Of a stretch of 64,000 nucleotides of DNA, positions 1-8,442 are shown one piece after another. A model generated the notes under the pieces. That model worked only from the letters and a program-made list of their open reading frames with translations, was not told the origin of the DNA and made no database searches. The stretch spans positions 1 through 64,000 of the forward strand of contig JARLHI010000075.1 of the NCBI GenBank assembly GCA_031292355.1. The letters are read 5' to 3'. The position numbers were made by a program, and so were the translations under genes. The stretch is from Candidatus Obscuribacterales bacterium (GTDB taxonomy: Bacteria > Cyanobacteriota > Vampirovibrionia > Obscuribacterales > Obscuribacteraceae). Every line of letters starts with the position of its first letter. Within the stretch, counting starts at the first letter, position 1.

Positions 1-1193
1 TCTGTCCGCCGATTAGGATCATCAATTTTTACTGCTCCTGGATTTCCTGGAGCCAATGGAGATGGATTCACTACAGCAACAGCAGGAGGTTGATTCTTAT
101 CACCTGTTGAGATTGTTTTATCCGGAGTCAACTTATCTGGAGCTGGTGTCGAAGCGGGTGCGGACGGTAATGTAGCATCCCCCGATTTGCCCAAAACTGG
201 TGGTGCTTTAGTGTCACCAAGACCGCGCTGTGTGTCGGCGCCAGAAGGATCTGCCCGCCGATTAGGATCATCAATTTTTACTGCTCCTGGATTTCCTGGA
301 GCCAATGGAGATGGATTCACTACAGCAACAGGAGCGGGAATCTTATCGACGGTTGGGCTGGTTTTATCCGCAGTCGGAGTCAATCGATCGGCAGATGTCT
401 TCGACAGCAGTGAACTATCATTCGCTCCAGCAGCTGAAGGTGGTCGCAATTCGCCAGTATCTGTATTTTTAGTGGCGCGGCTTGCATCCGACCTGGATAT
501 TACGCCCGATATCACAGGGGCATTGGCTTCTTGTGCAGTTTTTTGAGAATTCAAGGGAGCAGGTGCATCGGGAAGGTTAGCTTTGGGTCCGGTTTGCCCT
601 GCCTCCGTTCGTCCCTGACCATCAGATTCCGGGCGGACATTTTCTGAGCGCGCGGCTGGGGTGACTGCGTCCACACCTGTAACTTTGAAATCGGTAGTCG
701 ATGGGTCTGTAAATTTCTTGCTCGCGTCTGTCTGCGACAATGATCCAACCTTGGAATCCGAGGACTCGGCTATTGGGCTCGGTCCCCTCTCCAATTTGCC
801 GGAAACAACGGACCCATCACCTGCTCGGGGAGTTAAGGTGGCGACGTTATCGGAGTTTACTTTCATATCGTACGTATCGCCGGTTTTGGTCACGAACGTT
901 GTCCCATCTTTATTGGTGAACTTCGTTCCGACCAGATCGTTGACTTTGGCTGGGGTCCCTGGTGAGATGCCTTCGCTTTGCTGAGCTTGCCTTTGGTTCG
1001 CCTGCGCGGTCTGGTCAGATGCGCCCTTCTCAGGCAAAGTACGACTAGCAAGTTGTTCTTCAAATCTGGGAGTAGAATCTTTGGCAACCTCTACTGGCTT
1101 ACCAGCTTGCTCCAATGGCGTCGGCGCCAGCGGATTATTGGGCTTTGTTGGCTCGACTCTGGTACTAACATCATCAACTGCAGGATTAGCCAC
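1..1193 (-). CDS. Partial low-complexity Pro/Ser/Thr/Asp-rich protein with in-frame repeat (C-terminus beyond window)
   Basis: An open minus-strand frame runs from a GTG at 1193 to the window edge, giving about 397 residues without a stop. The GTG is preceded by GAGG at 9-base spacing, and the only upstream in-frame codons after a TGA offer no ATG. The product starts VANPAVDDVSTRVEP and is rich in P, S, T, D and K. There is no signal peptide and no membrane segment in the visible part. A short ordered stretch around residues 85-115 (KFTNKDGTTFVTKTGDTYDM) could be a small beta unit. The motif VNPSPLAPGNPGAVKIDDP occurs twice, 83 codons apart, with the flanking DKLTP/DRLTP sequence also conserved. 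I do not recognise the family. The divergent neighbour at 1378 carries a LysM domain, so a cell-envelope role is possible but unproven. Confidence 0.7.
   Translation of the reverse strand, partial: MANPAVDDVSTRVEPTKPNNPLAPTPLEQAGKPVEVAKDSTPRFEEQLASRTLPEKGASDQTAQANQRQAQQSEGISPGTPAKVNDLVGTKFTNKDGTTFVTKTGDTYDMKVNSDNVATLTPRAGDGSVVSGKLERGPSPIAESSDSKVGSLSQTDASKKFTDPSTTDFKVTGVDAVTPAARSENVRPESDGQGRTEAGQTGPKANLPDAPAPLNSQKTAQEANAPVISGVISRSDASRATKNTDTGELRPPSAAGANDSSLLSKTSADRLTPTADKTSPTVDKIPAPVAVVNPSPLAPGNPGAVKIDDPNRRADPSGADTQRGLGDTKAPPVLGKSGDATLPSAPASTPAPDKLTPDKTISTGDKNQPPAVAVVNPSPLAPGNPGAVKIDDPNRRT
6..331. repeat. 77-bp direct repeat (6-82 and 255-331), offset 249 bp
   Basis: The two copies are identical over 77 bases and lie exactly 249 bases apart, which is 83 codons, so both are read in the same minus-strand frame. 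One mismatch extends the match upstream to position 1/250. Beyond the exact block the similarity decays but is still visible in the protein (DKTISTGDK against DKTSPTVDK). This looks like a tandem duplication inside a coding region. Confidence 0.9.
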
Positions 1194-1377
1194 AACAAAA
1201 AGCCTCTTCGGTTTGCAAAAAACTGTAAGCCATCACACGATAAAAGTAGTAATTCATTGACAGGCACGGGGGCCATCGCTTTCTATTTATACCCATCAGA
1301 CAAGCCTTTGAGCGGCAACACCTGTCCACGTTTAGATATATACAGATTGATTCCAGTTTGGACAGGCACAACAATAA

Positions 1378-2088
1378 ATGTGCAAAAAAATGATATGCCC
1401 GAGCGCGCCTCTTGTCAACGCGCCAGACGCCTTTATCGAACGATTATGCGATTTTTTGTCCAGAAATTTTGCCCCGCGTATACATGAAGACACGGTTCAA
1501 AACGCGGAGATGAAAAATTCCATGGGCAATCACTTACGAACAACCTCTGAAAGTCGCCTGCGCTACACGGTAAAAGCTGGTGATACACCGGGCAATATCG
1601 CCAGTCGTATGCTCGGAGACGTAAGGTACGCGGACTTGATCGTCACCATCAACCGGGCCCACACGGTGCACGATGCAACAGCGTTAGGAGCCCAAACCAG
1701 ATTCATGACTCAATCGAGAATTGAACTTCCTAGCGAGTCTGAAATGGAAATCTATAGCCGTCATTACTTTGCGTCCTGGACTGAAGCAAAGAAATCGTGG
1801 CTAGAAGAATCAGCAACCTCAGTCTCGTCCTTTCTTGGAAAAATGCGTGATGCGGCCCATCGCGGCGCCGAAAAACTGAATACTCACTCCAATCCTTTAA
1901 GCTTGATGTCTTACAGCAGAACGAATGGCACTGCTGAACAAAGATTAGTCAGTCTTGCCACCGGTAGTGGCACCACATTCAATGCCTATAACCGTCGCAA
2001 TACATTGAAGATGAACGAATTTGAACCAGACATGCCACTGCAGAATCAACAAAGACTGTTTGATGCTTTCATTAATGGCACACGCTAA
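1378..2088 (+). CDS. LysM-domain protein
   Basis: The product has 236 residues and carries one LysM-like domain at about residues 61-120. It begins RYTVKAGDTPGNIASRMLGD and closes with SRIELPSE, the usual YTVxxGDT start and P-x terminus of a module that binds peptidoglycan glycans. The spacer between the two halves of the LysM is longer than usual, including TVHDATALGAQ. The rest (about 120-236) is polar and unrecognised. No signal peptide is evident in the longest frame. The start is uncertain: ATG 1378 has only a distant GGACAGG, while ATG 1522 has GGAG about 11 bases upstream and would leave a shorter N-terminus. The gene is divergent from the low-complexity protein at 1193, with about 185 bases between them. 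Confidence 0.7.
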   Translation: MCKKMICPSAPLVNAPDAFIERLCDFLSRNFAPRIHEDTVQNAEMKNSMGNHLRTTSESRLRYTVKAGDTPGNIASRMLGDVRYADLIVTINRAHTVHDATALGAQTRFMTQSRIELPSESEMEIYSRHYFASWTEAKKSWLEESATSVSSFLGKMRDAAHRGAEKLNTHSNPLSLMSYSRTNGTAEQRLVSLATGSGTTFNAYNRRNTLKMNEFEPDMPLQNQQRLFDAFINGTR

Positions 2089-2114
2089 GGATTACTAGCA
2101 ATTACTAGTTGTCA

Positions 2115-3137
2115 CTAATATCCGCTTTCGTTGCCGGGTTCCTTAAGGCCTAGTACGCCATCCAATTTGTCGATTACTTCGGCGAGCATTATGCGCGACA
2201 TACATTGACCGGGCTCGCCTGGATTCGTATAGCGACAGACCTTCACATCATGACATTCGCATTTGTCACTTTGATCGAGCACCAGGTCCATGCAACCAAA
2301 GGGACCGCTGCGTTCAGGAAAGGTGGGTCCGTACAAACCAATCACACGAGAACCCACAGCTACTGCCATATGCGCCGGTCCTGTGTCACCACTTACTATG
2401 ACTTTGCAGCGCTTCAAAATAGCGGCTGTCTCAGAAAGCGAGAGTTTGCCAACGAGGTTCAGACATTTCCCGTCCACTGAATCATTGAGTCTTTTCGCCA
2501 GTTCGACTTCATCATGCCCGCCAACAAGCACCGGAAGATATTTTTTGAAACCGAATATGTGCACGAGCAGATATGTCCAGCATTCGAACACCCAGGCGCG
2601 ATGCGGGCGAATCTTACCCACACCGGCGACGATACCAATCAAAGGGTACGAAAGCATGTCATGCTCTTCGAGGATCCGGTCGAGAACCTCCTCTGAAATA
2701 GCATCAGGAAATATGGTCGGAAAAAGGTTATCAGGAATTTCTCGGCAAATGGGTCGAACCGTATCAAGAAAATTTTCTGCGGCATGCCGGATGGGCCGTG
2801 CGTTTGCATCTTGCTTGACATATCGCAGAGTTTTGACTCCACTAAACAACGTCATCAATTTGCTTTTGTTCGAATTAGTCAAATCGATAAAAAGATCCGG
2901 CCTGAACTGAGAAAAAGTTCTCGCTAAATCAAAAACGCTGGCGTCGCGGTCGTAATCTATGACCTCATCGATACTCGGACACAGTCCAAGCAATATATCT
3001 TTGAGCATTGGATGCGTCCAGTAAGTGATTCTGGCACCGGGATAATTCAATTTCAAAGCAGTTGAAACTGGCGTGGCCAGTAGCGTATCGCCGATTGCCC
3101 CGGCATGAAAGATGAGTATGTTCCCGAAAGATTCCAT
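2115..3137 (-). CDS. Glycosyltransferase family 9 (heptosyltransferase-like)
   Basis: The 340-residue product has the full GT9 layout of ADP-heptose:LPS heptosyltransferases (WaaC/WaaF type). The N-terminal Rossmann domain opens with ILIFHAGAIGDTLLATPV, and the nucleotide-sugar site appears as VSGDTGPAHMAVAVGS followed by LYGPTFPERSGPFG. Such enzymes add heptose or related sugars to lipopolysaccharide core or other glycans on the cytoplasmic face of the inner membrane. A Cys-rich stretch near the C-terminus (KCECHDVKVC) is common in the family. The gene stands alone, convergent with the LysM gene upstream in the window. The exact donor and acceptor cannot be told from sequence. Confidence 0.88.
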   Translation of the reverse strand: MESFGNILIFHAGAIGDTLLATPVSTALKLNYPGARITYWTHPMLKDILLGLCPSIDEVIDYDRDASVFDLARTFSQFRPDLFIDLTNSNKSKLMTLFSGVKTLRYVKQDANARPIRHAAENFLDTVRPICREIPDNLFPTIFPDAISEEVLDRILEEHDMLSYPLIGIVAGVGKIRPHRAWVFECWTYLLVHIFGFKKYLPVLVGGHDEVELAKRLNDSVDGKCLNLVGKLSLSETAAILKRCKVIVSGDTGPAHMAVAVGSRVIGLYGPTFPERSGPFGCMDLVLDQSDKCECHDVKVCRYTNPGEPGQCMSRIMLAEVIDKLDGVLGLKEPGNESGY

Positions 3138-3192
3138 TATTGGTTAGGCTTCACTAGACTTATTGCGTGCATCAATTATCATAGTGTCTGTT

Positions 3193-3495
3193 ATGAATAA
3201 TGATGTCTATTTTGTATTAGGTTGGCCGCAGCCCTCAGGGAAAGTAGCAATACTTTGCCGTTCCCGTGGCGAAAATCCTGGTCCTGCTTACTGCTGGACC
3301 AAGAGAGAAGCGATACATCTTCGCACTAGATTAGCAAATGATCGCCGCGGTGAGGAAAATCCCACAGCACGTAGAATCATCCGACAGCTTCTAGTTTACA
3401 AGTATTTGTCGCACATGCCACTGAGCTGGAGACAAGGTGAACTTTGGGTTTACCTCGATCCTGATTATCTGGAACCAGTCGAAGCAACAGCTTAG
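3193..3495 (+). CDS. Small hypothetical protein
   Basis: From ATG 3193 the product has 100 residues. A TTG at 3163 would add ten hydrophobic residues. It is soluble, Arg/Tyr/Trp rich and of normal composition (for example GELWVYLDPDYLEP near the end), which argues for a real gene rather than a random frame. No overlapping ORF competes for this stretch. I recognise no domain. It lies between the divergent glycosyltransferase and the phosphate transporter. No clear ribosome-binding site precedes either start. Confidence 0.5.
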   Translation: MNNDVYFVLGWPQPSGKVAILCRSRGENPGPAYCWTKREAIHLRTRLANDRRGEENPTARRIIRQLLVYKYLSHMPLSWRQGELWVYLDPDYLEPVEATA

Positions 3496-3571
3496 ATTCC
3501 GACAGGCTCAGCAGTCACAAAACTCAAACGCACCTATGTGCGACATGATTGTTTGCCTTCTTTCGCCAGCC

Positions 3572-3590
3572 TTTAATCTGGTCTTAACCA
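3572..3590 (+). promoter_or_regulatory. Putative cyanobacterial-type Pho box
   Basis: Two 8-base repeats, TTTAATCT and CTTAACCA, are separated by three bases. Both match the PyTTAAPyPy(T/A) unit described for SphR/PhoB binding in cyanobacteria, with the canonical 11-base period. A -10-like TATTAA preceded by TGC lies at 3599-3604, nine bases beyond, which is the spacing expected if the box replaces a -35 element. The Pit transporter starts 80 bases downstream. Binding is inferred only. Confidence 0.5.
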
Positions 3591-3670
3591 AGAACTGCTA
3601 TTAAACACTCAGGTTGTTCACGGACGATCATTACTAAGGCGCCCGTTGCAAGAGCGATTTACCAACGTAT

Positions 3671-4732
3671 ATGGACATAGAAACTATTGTTGCTATCTTC
3701 GCGATTATCCTCGCGCTGGGGTTTGACTTTGTTAATGGCTTTCACGACACGGCCAATGCTGTAGCGACAATCATTTATACGAAATCGCTAAAACCGATGG
3801 TAGCCATTGTCATGAGTGGCTGTCTAAACTTTCTAGGCGCGCTTCTCGTCGGCACCGCCGTTGCCAAGGTTATTACCAAGATCATTCCAGCCGACGCCGT
3901 CACACTACCAGTTGTGGTGGCAGTATTGATTGCAGCCGTTCTGTGGAATCTCATTACGTGGTGGTATGGCATCCCCGTGAGCTCTTCTCACTGCCTCATT
4001 GCAAGCCTCTTTGGCGCTGGGCTAACAGCTGCCGGTATGAGTGGAAAAGATGTAATGGGCGGAGTTGATTGGCATGAACTCTGGAAGGTTATAACGGCAT
4101 TATTTTTATCCCCGATTGTCGGTTTTGGCGCAGGAGCGCTTTTGACCTGGGTGACATTGAAATTGTCTGGTGAAAAAGAAAGAGTCAAAAATGCAGATGG
4201 CAGCAAGAATGAAAAACATTCAAGCATCATGCGCTGGTTACATATATTAGCTAGCGCCTCAGTTAGCTTCAGTCACGGCAGCAACGACGGTCAAAAAACA
4301 ATGGGCATCGTTACCCTTATTCTGGCAACCCACTTTGCCCAGTACGGCTACAAAGCTGATGTCGTACCCTTCTGGGTAATGGCCGCAGCAGCCTCAGCAA
4401 TGGCTCTGGGTACGGTTATAGGCGGCTGGCGGGTCATCCGTACGGTAGGCACCAAAATCAGCCGTGAACGCTTAAGTCACTCTCAGGGATTTGGTGCTTC
4501 AATGAGCACCGCGCTTATTATTCTCGCGGCTTCGCACATCGGCGCTCCAATTAGCACCACACACACTCTTAGCTCGGCAGTTGCAGGAGGAACAATACCT
4601 GCTTATGGAGCTAAATCGTTAAATCCTCAGACCTTGAAATTGCTCGCCACAGCGTGGATCCTTACAATTCCAATAGCAGCAATTTTGGCAGCAGTAAGCT
4701 ACGCTTTACTGAGAATTATCTGGCACGCATGA
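3671..4732 (+). CDS. pit: Inorganic phosphate transporter, PiT family
   Basis: The 353-residue protein consists almost entirely of membrane helices and carries the two PiT/PHO-4 signatures: GFDFVNGFHDTANAVAT near residue 16 and FSHGSNDGQKTMGIV near residue 200. These are the duplicated GANDVAN-type motifs that bind metal-phosphate. PiT proteins take up phosphate as a neutral metal complex, driven by protons or cations, across the cytoplasmic membrane. A hydrophilic loop (about residues 165-190, charged) separates the two halves, as in the family. The gene is followed after 14 bases by a universal stress protein, probably in one transcript. A possible Pho box upstream suggests control by phosphate status. 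No DUF47 (PhoU-like) partner, which often accompanies Pit, is present. Confidence 0.93.
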   Translation: MDIETIVAIFAIILALGFDFVNGFHDTANAVATIIYTKSLKPMVAIVMSGCLNFLGALLVGTAVAKVITKIIPADAVTLPVVVAVLIAAVLWNLITWWYGIPVSSSHCLIASLFGAGLTAAGMSGKDVMGGVDWHELWKVITALFLSPIVGFGAGALLTWVTLKLSGEKERVKNADGSKNEKHSSIMRWLHILASASVSFSHGSNDGQKTMGIVTLILATHFAQYGYKADVVPFWVMAAAASAMALGTVIGGWRVIRTVGTKISRERLSHSQGFGASMSTALIILAASHIGAPISTTHTLSSAVAGGTIPAYGAKSLNPQTLKLLATAWILTIPIAAILAAVSYALLRIIWHA

Positions 4733-4746
4733 GTGAGAATTAGTCG

Positions 4747-5298
4747 ATGAAGTTTGTCGTGGCATTCAGTAGTCCCAAGCGTAGCGAAAAAACTGTGCGC
4801 ATGGCTGCCGCACAGGCAAAAGCTCTAGACGCCGAGCTCATACTTTTGAGAATAGTCCCCGATCCAGTCAAAGTGGGGGTTGTCGCCCAACTGATTTCAA
4901 CCGATCGTCCATATAATACTGCGACCAGACAGGTCGAAACTATTGTCGAAAAGCTTCGCTCGGAAGGTGTCAATGCCTCCGGTATGGTTAAAATTGGCCA
5001 GGTCGCCAAAGGCATCGTTTCCACGATCAAGGAAATGCAGGCCGACCTTTTATTTCTTGGCACATCAGGCACAGGCACCAAAAAACTTTTTGCTCTCGCA
5101 CAAGACCCCATTGCCCGCTACGTTTTCGACCACTGCCCAATTTCTGTGTGCTTTGTGCGTGGTGACATCAACATTGGTTCAGCCGGTACTGAACTCGTTG
5201 GCGACACAACAAACGTGGTTGATGAAGTAAGCGAAGAAGCGCACGCCGAAGAAATTCGTGAGATTATCGAAGAACAGCACTCTGAGAATCCAGACTAA
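4747..5298 (+). CDS. Universal stress protein (UspA family)
   Basis: The 183-residue product has one Usp domain (about residues 1-140): an N-terminal beta strand MKFVVAFSSPKRSEKT, a middle region ending ADLLFLGTSGTGTKK, and a terminal PISVCFVRG strand. The ATP-binding G-x2-G-x9-G(S/T) element appears degenerate (GTSGTGTKKLF...DPIARYV), so nucleotide binding is uncertain. An acidic tail of about 35 residues (EVSEEAHAEEIREIIEEQ) follows the domain. It sits 14 bases after the phosphate transporter, suggesting co-expression. Its stop codon overlaps the stop of the convergent helicase gene by four bases. Confidence 0.85.
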   Translation: MKFVVAFSSPKRSEKTVRMAAAQAKALDAELILLRIVPDPVKVGVVAQLISTDRPYNTATRQVETIVEKLRSEGVNASGMVKIGQVAKGIVSTIKEMQADLLFLGTSGTGTKKLFALAQDPIARYVFDHCPISVCFVRGDINIGSAGTELVGDTTNVVDEVSEEAHAEEIREIIEEQHSENPD

Positions 5299-7220
5299 CG
5301 CATCGAAAGTTTGGACTTTGTCGGCAAAGAAATCTCATCGAGATGGCGCACAATGCGCATTGGTGGCAGGCATTCAAGAATTGCCCGACCATATGCTTTG
5401 CTAGTCATTCGTGGATCTAAAATTGCCACCATGCCTGTGTCTGTACTGGTGCGAATCAATCTACCGACGCCCTGCTTCAAACGCATGGTGGCATGAGGTA
5501 AAGCGAGGTCTTTGAACCAACTTCGTCCGTCTGAGTCTTCTTTTAAAGCGTCACAGCGGGCTTCGTAAACTGGATCGTCGGGCACCTGAAAAGGAATGCG
5601 ATCGATAATAACGCAACTCAATTGATCACCATCAATTGATACTCCTTCCCAAAAACTGGAAGTACCAAAAAGAACGGCCGAATCAGTTGCCCTAAACCAT
5701 TCGATCAGCTTCAATCGTGGCATATCGCCTTGCTTCATACAGGGGTAAGCAAGGTTTTGTCCAATCATATCGAAGACGGCATTCATTGATGCCCTGCTTG
5801 TGAAAAGTACAAAGGCGCGGCCCTCGCTGACTTCGAGGATGCGTTCGATTTCGTCGGCTGCCCTTGGCAGAAATTCTTTTTGATTAGGCTCAGGCATTCG
5901 CTGAGGCAAATATATGCAAGCCTGGTGTGCGTAATCAAATGGACTTGGAACCTGACTTTGAATGACCTTATCGAGACCGATAGTGCGCTTGAAATAATCG
6001 AAAGGGTCTTCACCGACGGTGGCAAGAGTGGCAGACATCCATACTGAAGAAGTCAGGCCATCTTTTTCGAGCAATTGATTTCTCAAATAAGTTGAGGGAT
6101 CTAGCGGTGCTGCAACAACAGCAATTCGTGAACCAGATAAATCATTGCGTTCAATCCAGATAACCCAATTGGGGTCAGGCTTAGCAAGATAGTCCAAAAG
6201 AGTGAGATAAGCATTGAGAGTGCTTACTATCGACTTCGCTTTTAACTTGGCCTTCTCGCGCGCTTGATCGACATCAAGATAATTTTCAAAAGTTTGTTCT
6301 TCCAGCCAACGTTTCAGTAAGTGCAAAGTATCGGCCAGATCTGCTGCTTCTTCAATCGGCTTGCGCACTCTGGTACGAGCATATGTGGAAGATTGGTTGA
6401 GATGTTGAAAGAAAGCAAAGCCCTGACTTTCAATTTCATGAATAATGCCTGCTGGCGCACTCACCTTTTTAATAGCCTTCGTGCACAATGCACGCAGACC
6501 ACGGTTACTCAAACTCAAACTGAAAGCATTGGTGGCGACATCAGGTAGGTGATGCGCTTCATCGACTATCAGCAAATCATAGCTGGGCAAAATCATGCCC
6601 ATAGAAGCGGCATCGGCCAACAAAAGTGCATGATTAACAATGATAATGTCGGCTTTGTCCGCCTGCCTGCGAGAATCAAAATAAAAGCAGTTGTTGTATT
6701 GAGGACACCGATTGCGCAGACAATCATCCGAATCAGAATTGATTTCATTCCAGACTTCGTAATGAGGCACGAAGTCTAACTCGGATACGTCACCACTTTC
6801 GGTGTCGCTTACCCAATGAATCAGCCTGTCATCAACACCAAACTCTTTGATGTAATCATCCCAGCGTCTGATGCCCAGAAAATTCGAACGCCCCTTCATC
6901 AGAGAAACCTGAAGTTCAAAAGGCAGAATTTTCTGCAGCGCCGGTATGTCTTTATTGATGTACTGTTCTTGCAACGAAATTGTGTTCGTTGAAATCACTA
7001 CTTTCTTATGCGACAAAGCTGCTGGAATTAGAGCGGCAAAAGACTTACCGGTCCCCGTGCCAGCTTCGAACAATCCAGTTTTGCCAAGCGCAAATGTTCT
7101 CTCTATATCGAGAGCCAGATCTAATTGCTGCGAACGATGCTCATATCCCTCTAGTTGCTCGGCCAGGCGAGCAAAGATATCAGTGGTATTTAGACTCGCT
7201 GCAACAAATTCATCAGGCAC
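5295..7220 (-). CDS. DinG/XPD-family ATP-dependent DNA helicase with incomplete Fe-S cysteine set
   Basis: The 641-residue product is an SF2 helicase of the DinG/Rad3 type, which unwinds DNA 5'-3' during repair and fork maintenance. Walker A is AGTGTGKS at 53-60. The DEAH box is in LLIVDEAHHLPD. The C-terminal helicase domain contains FGTSSFWEGVSIDG and ends with the motif VI region QGVGRLIRTSTDTG. The Fe-S domain shows three cysteines, C167, C172 and C178 (CLRNRCPQYNNC). The position that normally carries the first ligand, in the family's KGRxNYxC motif, is glycine here (MKGRSNFLG, Gly116). The start is GTG 7218-7220, immediately after the stop of the upstream LysM gene, so the two are probably one operon. 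There is no exonuclease domain. Confidence 0.9.
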   Translation of the reverse strand: MPDEFVAASLNTTDIFARLAEQLEGYEHRSQQLDLALDIERTFALGKTGLFEAGTGTGKSFAALIPAALSHKKVVISTNTISLQEQYINKDIPALQKILPFELQVSLMKGRSNFLGIRRWDDYIKEFGVDDRLIHWVSDTESGDVSELDFVPHYEVWNEINSDSDDCLRNRCPQYNNCFYFDSRRQADKADIIIVNHALLLADAASMGMILPSYDLLIVDEAHHLPDVATNAFSLSLSNRGLRALCTKAIKKVSAPAGIIHEIESQGFAFFQHLNQSSTYARTRVRKPIEEAADLADTLHLLKRWLEEQTFENYLDVDQAREKAKLKAKSIVSTLNAYLTLLDYLAKPDPNWVIWIERNDLSGSRIAVVAAPLDPSTYLRNQLLEKDGLTSSVWMSATLATVGEDPFDYFKRTIGLDKVIQSQVPSPFDYAHQACIYLPQRMPEPNQKEFLPRAADEIERILEVSEGRAFVLFTSRASMNAVFDMIGQNLAYPCMKQGDMPRLKLIEWFRATDSAVLFGTSSFWEGVSIDGDQLSCVIIDRIPFQVPDDPVYEARCDALKEDSDGRSWFKDLALPHATMRLKQGVGRLIRTSTDTGMVAILDPRMTSKAYGRAILECLPPMRIVRHLDEISLPTKSKLSMR

Positions 7221-7913
7221 TTATTGCTGTACGGCACCAGTTGGAGCAGTAGCAATTTGTCCGGCAGGATGGTATTCAGGCAAATTCAGTTTCTGTCCGA
7301 GGTTAAGCACATTGGCACTACGCATGCCGTTAGCCTTAACGATTTCATCGAGCAGTCGAGGGCTGACTCGTTTGTAATTCTTGTAAGCAATTCCAGCGAG
7401 TGTATCGCCAGCTTGCACTTGATACTGAGGAGCCGATGGAATTAAAGCCTCACCAACTGCTACTGCAGAAGATTGTGTGCCTGGTTGTGGTGCGCCCGCT
7501 GGAGCAATGGCAACGACTGTCTTGTTATCAACTTTGTTATTAGCGACAACCCAGCTATTGATTGAGAATGCAGCGAAAACGCCGATTAGAGAAATTACGG
7601 CACCGCCGGCAAAGCCTATCGTCAGATAGAAGCTTGGTCCGCGCTTTGCTTTGGGGGTGAAATCATGGTGATCTTGATGCACGCCGGGCCAGAGGGCTTC
7701 GAGCTCATCCGACTTGGGGGCTTCGGACTCGATCGGGGGCAAATTAGACATTTGTTCTTCCATAGTTTTCTGATTGAACATACGAGACGCCATGCGCACG
7801 GCAGCATTGTCTCGGTTGGGCATGTGAGCATCTCTCAAGAATTCTGGAACGGAATCAAACTCTAGTGAATTCTGTTCGCTATCTATTGTCGCAGTCATCT
7901 CTGTTAACGCCAC
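7221..7913 (-). CDS. Single-pass membrane protein with C-terminal LysM domain
   Basis: The 230-residue product has a cytoplasmic, acidic, Met/Asn-rich N-terminus (about 1-95), one membrane helix (about 97-120, FYLTIGFAGGAVISLIGVFA), a Pro/Ala linker and a LysM domain (about 164-212) beginning YQVQAGDTLAGIAYKNY and ending LGQKLNLPE. The LysM would face the periplasm and bind peptidoglycan. The GTG start at 7913 is preceded by AAGG at good spacing; ATG 7898 is an alternative. The gene is expressed from a promoter at 8003-8030 with a leader of about 80 bases. The stop codon abuts the GTG start of the helicase gene, an odd pairing of an envelope protein and a DNA helicase. Confidence 0.82.
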   Translation of the reverse strand: MALTEMTATIDSEQNSLEFDSVPEFLRDAHMPNRDNAAVRMASRMFNQKTMEEQMSNLPPIESEAPKSDELEALWPGVHQDHHDFTPKAKRGPSFYLTIGFAGGAVISLIGVFAAFSINSWVVANNKVDNKTVVAIAPAGAPQPGTQSSAVAVGEALIPSAPQYQVQAGDTLAGIAYKNYKRVSPRLLDEIVKANGMRSANVLNLGQKLNLPEYHPAGQIATAPTGAVQQ

Positions 7914-8442
7914 TGGAATACCTTCTCAACCACGAAGTGTGTAAAAAACGCGTTGTGCGTACGAACGCCAGCTATACCGGTCTGAACCGACCGCCGCTGC
8001 ATATTATCCAAATTCGCGCTATAAAGTCAAACCAGACGCCAGAGGCGGCAAACTCAAACAGAAATGGGTTCTTCAACGATGCACCATAAACTGAAAAGCT
8101 CCAGAACGTCAACCTGTGAGGGTTAGAGCACTAGGACATTAATTAAACGACAAGCTCTTGCCATGTTTACAATCCTCTGTTTAAGCGCTTCTATGCTAGC
8201 GACGCTCGTTACATATGACAGCAAGCATCCCGAGAAGGTTAGTAGGAAGGCTCTCGAAAGCGCTTGACAAGCAAAACGAGCACTATCTTTTGCATACGCC
8301 AACCAACAGGAATAGATATAAAGCATTACTGATAATTCGTTAAGCTATACCTTTTTGCTCGCTTGACTTCTCTCGATTCTTTAATCAAGCATCTCTTTTC
8401 TTGATTTCCACTGACCTTTTTGTAAGCCAGAAAACCTTTTGT
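7914..8442. other. 529-bp intergenic region
   Basis: This gap separates two minus-strand genes. It holds the promoter for the LysM/helicase pair (8003-8030). A 67-codon minus-strand frame at 8123-8326 has no ribosome-binding site and no convincing protein features, so I do not call it. No RNA gene, repeat or terminator was recognised in the rest. Confidence 0.6.
8003..8030 (-). promoter_or_regulatory. Sigma-70-type promoter for the LysM/helicase operon
   Basis: On the minus strand TTGACT (8030-8025) and GATAAT (8008-8003) are separated by 16 bases, a near-consensus sigma-70 arrangement. Transcription would begin near 7996 and give a leader of about 80 bases before the GTG at 7913. Confidence 0.6.

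Noticed and set aside
187..984. Plus-strand ORFs at 187-546 and 661-984
   Set aside because: They are shadows of the minus-strand low-complexity gene, which is open across the whole stretch with a plausible GTG start.
551..1374. Minus-strand ORFs at 551-748, 890-1087, 1091-1276 and 1186-1374
   Set aside because: They lie in frames other than the long open minus frame that ends at GTG 1193, or only upstream of it, and lack protein-like features.
8123..8326. 67-codon minus-strand ORF in the 7914-8442 gap
   Set aside because: No ribosome-binding site and no conserved-looking composition.
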